DNA of 64,000 nucleotides from Rhizobium terricola (GTDB lineage Bacteria > Pseudomonadota > Alphaproteobacteria > Rhizobiales > Rhizobiaceae): the NCBI RefSeq assembly GCF_012927355.1, contig NZ_JABBGK010000001.1, positions 310,001 through 374,000 of the forward strand. The letters are read 5' to 3'. How positions within the stretch are numbered: position 1 is the stretch's first letter; each line of letters starts with the position of its first letter. A model generated the notes under the pieces. It saw only the letters and a list, made by a program, of their open reading frames with translations, searched no databases and was not told the DNA's origin. Both the position numbers and the translations under genes were made by a program. Of this stretch, positions 54,791-61,571 are shown in pieces.

Positions 54791-56326
54791 GTGGGCGATT
54801 ATTTCTCAGAGCCGGAGGACAGGAAGAACTGCGGTGTGCGTCGCTATCTCGGCGCGCCCAGGGATGACGCTGCCGCACAGCGTGCTTCTTCCGCGCCTTC
54901 GGGAACCGGGTCGTCGGGCGACCCGTCGCGACCGTCTGAACGATGCCATCCAGAGGGGCCGGTCGACTGCCCGCCGCCTGGCGCCGCCAATACCATCCGC
55001 CGTGAAGAACCTTTCGTCTTCGACCTCGCCTTCGTGCTTTCGTCCGCCTGGCGCTACCGGACGCCCGTTCTTGCCGGTGCGGTGGTCTTCGCGCTGGTCG
55101 GCGGCGCGCTGAACTCGCTGCTGCCCAAGGTCTACAGTGCCGCCGCGACGCTCTACTTCGATCCGCAGAAGTTCGCGGTCGACGTCGTCAGCGAGGAGAA
55201 GGTGATCTCGTCGGAGGTGTTCAATGCGACCATCGACAGCCAGACACGCATCATCACCTCCTATTCGGTGCTGGAGGACGTTGCCAAGAACCTGAAGCTC
55301 GGGACCGATCCGGAATTCCTCGGAAAGCTCTCCGGAGATCCGGCCGTCGACTTCAACACGGTGCTCGCAACGCTGGTGAAGCGTATCGAGGTGAGCCGTC
55401 AGGACGGCACCTTCATCTTCCAGATCAAGGTGAAGGCCGGCGAGCCGCACAAGGCGGCCGATATCGCCAATGCGCTGGTGGCGGCCTATCTCAAGGACGC
55501 CCGCTTCAACGCCGAAAGCAGCTACGAGACGGCCAATGAAGGGCTGACGCAGCGGCTCGGCGCGCTTCGGCAGGCGGTCATCGATGCGGAAGCCGCTGCC
55601 CGCGACTATCGCGCCAAGAACGATCTCTATTCGGTGGGCGGCGACATGATCGCCGACACGCGCCTCCAGTCGCTCGACGAGTTGCTCGTCGCGGCGCAAC
55701 ACAAGACGATTGCGGCCAAGGCCCAGCTCGACACCGTATCCAAGCTCGACATCGGTAACGTGCTGGTCGCCGATCCGAGCAACGTCAATGCCTCGCGCAC
55801 ACTGGCCGATCTCAGGAACCAGTATGCCACCCAGTCTGCCAATGTGAGCAGCCTCACCCAGCGTCTCGGATCGCGTCATCCGCAGCTCCAGGCCGCCCAG
55901 GCCTCGCTCGGCGACATCAAGAACCAGATCAGTGGGGAGCTCGGCCGCATGGTGGCCGCCTCCCGCAGCGCCTATCAGGCGGCGCAGAGGGAAGAGGCGG
56001 ACCTCCTGAAGCAGATCAATATCCAGAAGGCGAGCCAGGCGACGAGTTCGAGCAGCCTGATCGAGCTCAGCGAACTGGAACGCAAGGCCAAGGCGGCGCG
56101 CGATATTTACGAGGCCGTGCTGAAGCGGACGGAAGAGACAGCGGCGCAGAAGAACCTTTACGAGAGCAACGTCCGGATCGTCTCGCAGGCAGTCCCCGCC
56201 CAGGCGCCGGACGGTCCGAGCCGCAAGATCCTGTTCCTGGCCGGCGTCTTCGGCGGTGCCGTGTTCGGCTTCGGCCTTGCGGTGCTCGCTGCGGTCGGAC
56301 GGGCACTCTATCTGCGGACGCGGTGA
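54791..56326 (+). CDS. Wzz/GumC-like polysaccharide chain-length/export protein
   Basis: A 511-residue polysaccharide copolymerase: an N-terminal membrane segment (AGAVVFALVGGALNSLLP), a Wzz domain (YSAAATLYFDPQKF onwards), a long coiled-coil periplasmic region (about 230-450), and a C-terminal membrane segment (ILFLAGVFGGAVFGFGLAV). No Walker motifs follow, so no BY-kinase is fused. The first 70 residues are Pro/Arg-rich and unlike the family; the GTG at 54791 has no good ribosome site, so the true start may be later. Confidence 0.85.
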   Translation: MGDYFSEPEDRKNCGVRRYLGAPRDDAAAQRASSAPSGTGSSGDPSRPSERCHPEGPVDCPPPGAANTIRREEPFVFDLAFVLSSAWRYRTPVLAGAVVFALVGGALNSLLPKVYSAAATLYFDPQKFAVDVVSEEKVISSEVFNATIDSQTRIITSYSVLEDVAKNLKLGTDPEFLGKLSGDPAVDFNTVLATLVKRIEVSRQDGTFIFQIKVKAGEPHKAADIANALVAAYLKDARFNAESSYETANEGLTQRLGALRQAVIDAEAAARDYRAKNDLYSVGGDMIADTRLQSLDELLVAAQHKTIAAKAQLDTVSKLDIGNVLVADPSNVNASRTLADLRNQYATQSANVSSLTQRLGSRHPQLQAAQASLGDIKNQISGELGRMVAASRSAYQAAQREEADLLKQINIQKASQATSSSSLIELSELERKAKAARDIYEAVLKRTEETAAQKNLYESNVRIVSQAVPAQAPDGPSRKILFLAGVFGGAVFGFGLAVLAAVGRALYLRTR

Positions 56327-56399
56327 TGGTTTCCGCCTGACGGCGCGGAAGATCGCACGATCCGGGTCTTGTCTGGGACCGTGCTTATCGCGACGGTCG

Positions 56400-57386
56400 T
56401 CACGCGTGTCCGTTGAAACGTGAATGCCAGTTCCAGGCAGAACGGATGATGTCGTCGATGCCGTGTTTCGGCTCCCAGCCCAGAACGCTGCGCGCCTTCT
56501 CGTTGTTGGCGACCAGCATCGGCGGATCGCCCGGGCGACGTTCTGTCCGCGCGACTGGTAGCGGGCGGCCGGAGACGTTTTCAATCGCCCCGATCAGCTC
56601 GTTGACGCTGGTGCCTGTCCCTGTGCCGAGATTGATCGCGACGGTCTCGCCGCCATCCATCAGGTATTCGAGAGCGCGGACATGGGCGTCGGCGAGATCG
56701 TTGACGTGAATGTAGTCGCGGATGCAGGTACCGTCACGGGTGTCGTAGTCCTCGCCGAACACCGAGAAGACCGCGCGGCGGCCGAGTGCCGCGTCGATGG
56801 CCAGCGGGATCGCGTGCGTCTCGGGCGTGTGCCATTCACCGATCCGCCCTTCGAAATCGGCCCCGGCGGCGTTGAAGTAGCGCAGCATGACGGAGCGCAT
56901 CCGGCCGCAGAGGTCGAAATCGTGGAGGGCCTGCTCGACGATGTGCTTGGTGCGTCCGTAGGGATTGATCGGGCTCTGCGGGTGGCGCTCGTCGAGCGGC
57001 AGGTATTCGGGCTTGCCGTAGGTGGCGCAGGTCGAGGAGAAGACGAAGGACCGGATGTCGGCTTCCATCAGGGCCTGCAGAAGGGTCAGCGAGCCGCCGA
57101 CATTGGCGTCGTAGAAGGCTTCCGGCTCCTTGAAAGACTGGCCGACCTCGATCAGGCCGGCGAAATGCAGGGCGGCAACCGGCTTGTGCTTCGCCAGTAC
57201 CTCGCGCAGCCGTTCGCGGTCGCGGATGTCGCCGTCCTCGGACGGCCCCCATTTGACGAATTCGCGGTGGCCGCTGGAGAAGTTGTCGTAGACGAGCGGC
57301 TGATAGCCTTTATCGGCGAGCGCGAGGCAGGTGTGGGAGCCGATATAGCCGGCACCGCCGACGACAAGGATGGTCTCATTGCTCAT
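56400..57386 (-). CDS. galE: UDP-glucose 4-epimerase
   Basis: A 328-residue short-chain dehydrogenase of the extended type: NAD motif VGGAGYIGSHTCLALADKG, catalytic Ser/Thr in FSSTCATYG and YxxxK in YGRTKHIVEQ, and substrate region MLRYFNAAGAD. It interconverts UDP-glucose and UDP-galactose, providing the substrate for the adjacent UDP-galactopyranose mutase. It runs opposite to wzz and in the same direction as glf, 95 bp downstream of it. Confidence 0.95.
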   Translation of the reverse strand: MSNETILVVGGAGYIGSHTCLALADKGYQPLVYDNFSSGHREFVKWGPSEDGDIRDRERLREVLAKHKPVAALHFAGLIEVGQSFKEPEAFYDANVGGSLTLLQALMEADIRSFVFSSTCATYGKPEYLPLDERHPQSPINPYGRTKHIVEQALHDFDLCGRMRSVMLRYFNAAGADFEGRIGEWHTPETHAIPLAIDAALGRRAVFSVFGEDYDTRDGTCIRDYIHVNDLADAHVRALEYLMDGGETVAINLGTGTGTSVNELIGAIENVSGRPLPVARTERRPGDPPMLVANNEKARSVLGWEPKHGIDDIIRSAWNWHSRFNGHA

Positions 57387-57481
57387 GGGTCACCTTGGGC
57401 GAGCGTTGGTCGGGCAGGGCCGGCACCGGCGGAAGACGAGCCTCAAGGGTCGAATCGTCCGTCCGGGCGGCCATGGTTGCC

Positions 57482-58669
<1,188 letters not shown>

Positions 58670-58676
58670 TCATTTC

Positions 58677-58713
58677 CCGAAAGACCGGCCTGCGGCGCAT
58701 GCCGGCCTTTCGG
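58677..58713. terminator. Stem-loop between the GT41 and glf genes
   Basis: CCGAAAGACCGGC pairs with GCCGGCCTTTCGG (one A-C mismatch) around an 11-nt loop. It lies 17 bp beyond the GT41 stop on the minus strand. There is no T-run, so it may be a processing or attenuating hairpin rather than a full terminator. Confidence 0.4.
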
Positions 58714-58729
58714 CTCCCGTCGTCCGGTC

Positions 58730-60781
58730 TCAGGCGCCTTCCTTGGTCCAGAGGCGCTTGTCGAAGGGGAGGGGCGAATGGTCGTTCCACCGGGCAAGCT
58801 TTTCGCGATAGCGACGGCGATAGGTGGCGTCGTCCTCGAACTCCTGATTCTCCAGCATCAGTTCGGCGCCGATCTCGTAATAGACGTCGAGGTTGGTGAG
58901 ATCCGGGACCGGCATCTCGCCGCGCTCGCATTCGCCCTGGATCTGCCAGAACACCTCCTCAAGGCGCCGGACCAGCGCAGGGATGTCACGCAGAACGCTG
59001 GTCTCGCGCTGGCTCTGGAGGCTGGCGCGGACGGCTGCGAGGCTCGGGCGATCCTTGGCGAAGGCGATCGCCTTCTCCCGGTATTCTTCCGGCGTTTCGC
59101 AGATCAGCTCGGGGATTCCGGCTGCGGCCACGATGCTGCTGCAGAAGCGCGAGGCGAAGGTCTTGCCCGGCACGGTCAGGACCGGCAGTCCCATGGTGAT
59201 CGCGTCCGCGGCGGTCGAGTGCGCGCCGTAGGGGAAGGTGTCGAGGAAGAGGTCGGCGAGGCCTATCCGTGCGAGGTGATGGGCGTTTGCGGCCTTGGGC
59301 GCGAAGATCAGGCGCTCGGGCTCGACGCCGTAGCGAGCGGCCGTGTCGCGCAGGCGCTGGTTGACGGCATCGGCGCCGGCGAGCAGCCACAGCACGCTGC
59401 CCGGCGTTGCGGCGAGGATTTCCATCCAGCGGGCGAAGCTGGCGGCGGTCGTCTTCTGCATGCCGTTGAAGCAGGCGAAGACGAAGGCATTCTCCGGCAG
59501 GCCGGCTTCCGTCCGGGACGGCGGGGCGGCGATGACGCGCTTGCGGTCGATCGGCTGGTTGCAGGGGATGCGCAGGACGCGTTCCGAATAGTAGAGCTCG
59601 GTCTCCGGCGGGACGATCTGTTCGTCGGCGATCAGGTACTGGTGGAAGGGGCTGCCCATGGAGCCCGGATAACCGCAGAAGCTGACATTCACCGGCGCCG
59701 GCCGGTAGGCGAAGATCTTGGTGCGGGCGTGCTTGGTGAAGCCGTTGACGTCGACCAGGATATCGATCTCGTCGGCGGCGATCTGTCGGGCTGCGGCAAC
59801 GTCGTCGATCGTCGCGATGTCGCGCCAGCAATCCACGGCCTGCTTGATACGTTCCTGCGTGGCATCGTTCACGCGCGGTTCGCCGCAATAATAGGCGTAG
59901 ATCTCGACGCTTTCCTTGTCATGAAGCTCGAGCACCTCGCGGAGGGCAAAGCCGACGGCATGGTCGCGCAGGTCGGACGAGACATAGCCGATGCGCAGCC
60001 GCTCGCCGGTGCCGGTCTTCTGGCGCGGGGCCTTGCGGGGGAATTCGCTGAGGTCGGGCCGGCCGACCAGGGTCTTGATGTAGCGGCTCGCCTTGGCCAG
60101 CTGGAAGAGCGGGTCGTCCGAGTAGCAGCCGAGGGGCAGCGGAGACATGGCGTCCACCAGTTGCCGGCCGGTTACGTGTTCCGAAGTGACGATGATCGGC
60201 CACTTGCACTGGTGCTGGCGAAGCGACAGCCAATGCTGGCCGGATTCGGGCTTGTCGGGACGCAACTCGATCGCCTGCCAGAGAGCGGTCTCGGCTTCTT
60301 CGAGCAGGCCTGCGCCTTCCATGACGCGGCCGATATGCTGGAGGGTCATCAGACGGTGGCTGGTCCGATCCGGGGTGATGTCGCCGGTTGCATCCACATA
60401 GGTGCGCCACTGCTGGATCGCCTGGAGATTGAGGCCGCAATCCTCGTAGGCGCGGCCGAGATTGATGTGCGCCTGGGCAAAATCGGGATTGAGCTTCAGG
60501 CAGGCGCGCAGCGCGTGGATCGATCCGGGGATGTCGTCCATCTGCCGGAGCGTCACCGAATAGTTGAAGTAGACGATGTGCAGGAAGGGGCTCGCCTCGT
60601 TGAAGGCGATCCAGACCTTGTAGAGCTCGGCCGCAAGCGCCTTCTGGCCTGAGGCGCTTAGCGTCTCGGCAACCTGAAACAGCTCGGTGAGGGGCAATTG
60701 CTGGTTTCGCGCCCTTTCCAGCAGGGAGGCGAACAGCGCAATGCTGTCTGAGGCGAACATATTATTCATGACCAAGGACAT
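58730..60781 (-). CDS. TPR plus SPINDLY/O-GlcNAc-transferase-like glycosyltransferase (GT41)
   Basis: A 683-residue soluble protein. Residues about 40-190 hold TPR-like helices (e.g. SIHALRACLKLNPDFAQAHI, NLGRAYEDCG). The catalytic part has the OGT/SPINDLY marks RIGYVSSDLRDHAVG, DILVDVNGFTKHART, PVNVSFCGYPGSMG, FNGMQKTT, LDTFPYGAHSTAADAITMGL and TVPGKTFASR. Eukaryotic OGT puts GlcNAc on Ser/Thr, SPINDLY puts O-fucose. The TPR part is suited to hold extended protein substrates. The next gene on the other side of the intergenic region encodes a Ser/Thr-rich repeat protein, an obvious candidate acceptor (inference). Starts at 60781, 60769 and 60760 are possible. Confidence 0.9.
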   Translation of the reverse strand: MSLVMNNMFASDSIALFASLLERARNQQLPLTELFQVAETLSASGQKALAAELYKVWIAFNEASPFLHIVYFNYSVTLRQMDDIPGSIHALRACLKLNPDFAQAHINLGRAYEDCGLNLQAIQQWRTYVDATGDITPDRTSHRLMTLQHIGRVMEGAGLLEEAETALWQAIELRPDKPESGQHWLSLRQHQCKWPIIVTSEHVTGRQLVDAMSPLPLGCYSDDPLFQLAKASRYIKTLVGRPDLSEFPRKAPRQKTGTGERLRIGYVSSDLRDHAVGFALREVLELHDKESVEIYAYYCGEPRVNDATQERIKQAVDCWRDIATIDDVAAARQIAADEIDILVDVNGFTKHARTKIFAYRPAPVNVSFCGYPGSMGSPFHQYLIADEQIVPPETELYYSERVLRIPCNQPIDRKRVIAAPPSRTEAGLPENAFVFACFNGMQKTTAASFARWMEILAATPGSVLWLLAGADAVNQRLRDTAARYGVEPERLIFAPKAANAHHLARIGLADLFLDTFPYGAHSTAADAITMGLPVLTVPGKTFASRFCSSIVAAAGIPELICETPEEYREKAIAFAKDRPSLAAVRASLQSQRETSVLRDIPALVRRLEEVFWQIQGECERGEMPVPDLTNLDVYYEIGAELMLENQEFEDDATYRRRYREKLARWNDHSPLPFDKRLWTKEGA

Positions 60782-61012
60782 TCCACGACTTGGGGCCTGA
60801 CGGCTCGAGTTGAAACGAACGCAACTACGCTATCGCACTCCCTAAAGGTGCTAGCTTGCTTTGGGCTTGCCTCATTGCGCGCATCGGGCTGTTGGTCGCG
60901 AAGCCCGCCGCTGCCCACCGGCCATGGAGCGGGAGGGCGTGGTCGGTGCCGTCCATTCCCTGGGAGGGGCGGGGCTGCTGGCGTCGGATGAAGACGCAAA
61001 ACGTCGCAAACC

Positions 61013-61027
61013 TTAACCTGCGGTTAA
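61013..61027. promoter_or_regulatory. CtrA-type box, perfect
   Basis: TTAACCTGCGGTTAA fits TTAA-N7-TTAA, the binding site of the cell-cycle regulator CtrA of alphaproteobacteria, and is itself a perfect palindrome (TTAACC-TGC-GGTTAA). It is 232 bp from the GT41 start and 545 bp from the repeat-protein start. Confidence 0.6.
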
Positions 61028-61181
61028 TGCGGTTTGGCTGCCTCCCCAGAAATTGTGGGGTTTCTGCTTGGCCTTGCAATGCCTTTACTTTGCCGGGACA
61101 GATTGACTGTGCACCGGTCTTGTCCTCGACGCATAATTCTTGCGATTGCACATCTCAATTTACAACTCTCGGGACCCGCCG

Positions 61182-61196
61182 TTAACCAAAAATTAG
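61182..61196 (+). promoter_or_regulatory. CtrA-type box, one mismatch
   Basis: TTAACCAAAAATTAG: TTAA-N7-TTAG, differing from the consensus in the last base. It lies 376 bp before the repeat-protein start. Confidence 0.4.
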
Positions 61197-61464
61197 AACC
61201 TTCCAGACAAACATCAGCGCAAGTCATCTGCCGAAGTTGCGACATCTGAATGTGTCGGGGCAGATATTGGTGATCACGTCTTGCTGTGGCAGGATATTCA
61301 TCGCCGCAAGCGTAGGAATCAGAGCCTGTTCGCGCTCTGAATGCATGATGCCTTCCCGCGTTCGGCTCTCGCGAGCCATGTTCCACCTCATGTTATTTGT
61401 GTCCGCCAGGACGCCCGAATGGTCGAAGCCAATGATGGCATGTCCGACGGGTAAATACCGCCAG

Positions 61465-61483
61465 CAGGTGCAGGATGCACCTG
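61465..61483. promoter_or_regulatory. 19-bp inverted repeat upstream of the repeat-protein gene
   Basis: CAGGTGCAGGATGCACCTG: perfect 8-bp arms around GGA. It lies 89 bp before the ATG, so it is a candidate operator or 5' leader hairpin. Confidence 0.4.
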
Positions 61484-61571
61484 AGGTCGCGGGGGAAGGC
61501 CCTGGAGCCTTTCGTTTCGCGCCGGCAGGGGAATGACATCTGCAATTCGCAAACGTTAAAGGCGCGCGTTT

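Larger units (their letters stand above)
60782..61571. promoter_or_regulatory. 790-bp divergent control region between GT41 and the repeat-protein gene
   Basis: No convincing gene. It holds a perfect CtrA box (61013-61027), a near-perfect one (61182-61196), and a 19-bp inverted repeat (61465-61483) about 90 bp before the repeat-protein start. Several further short palindromes occur (for example GGCTC-N4-GAGCC near 61365). Base composition is less GC-rich than in the flanking genes around 61020-61260, consistent with promoters. Confidence 0.65.
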
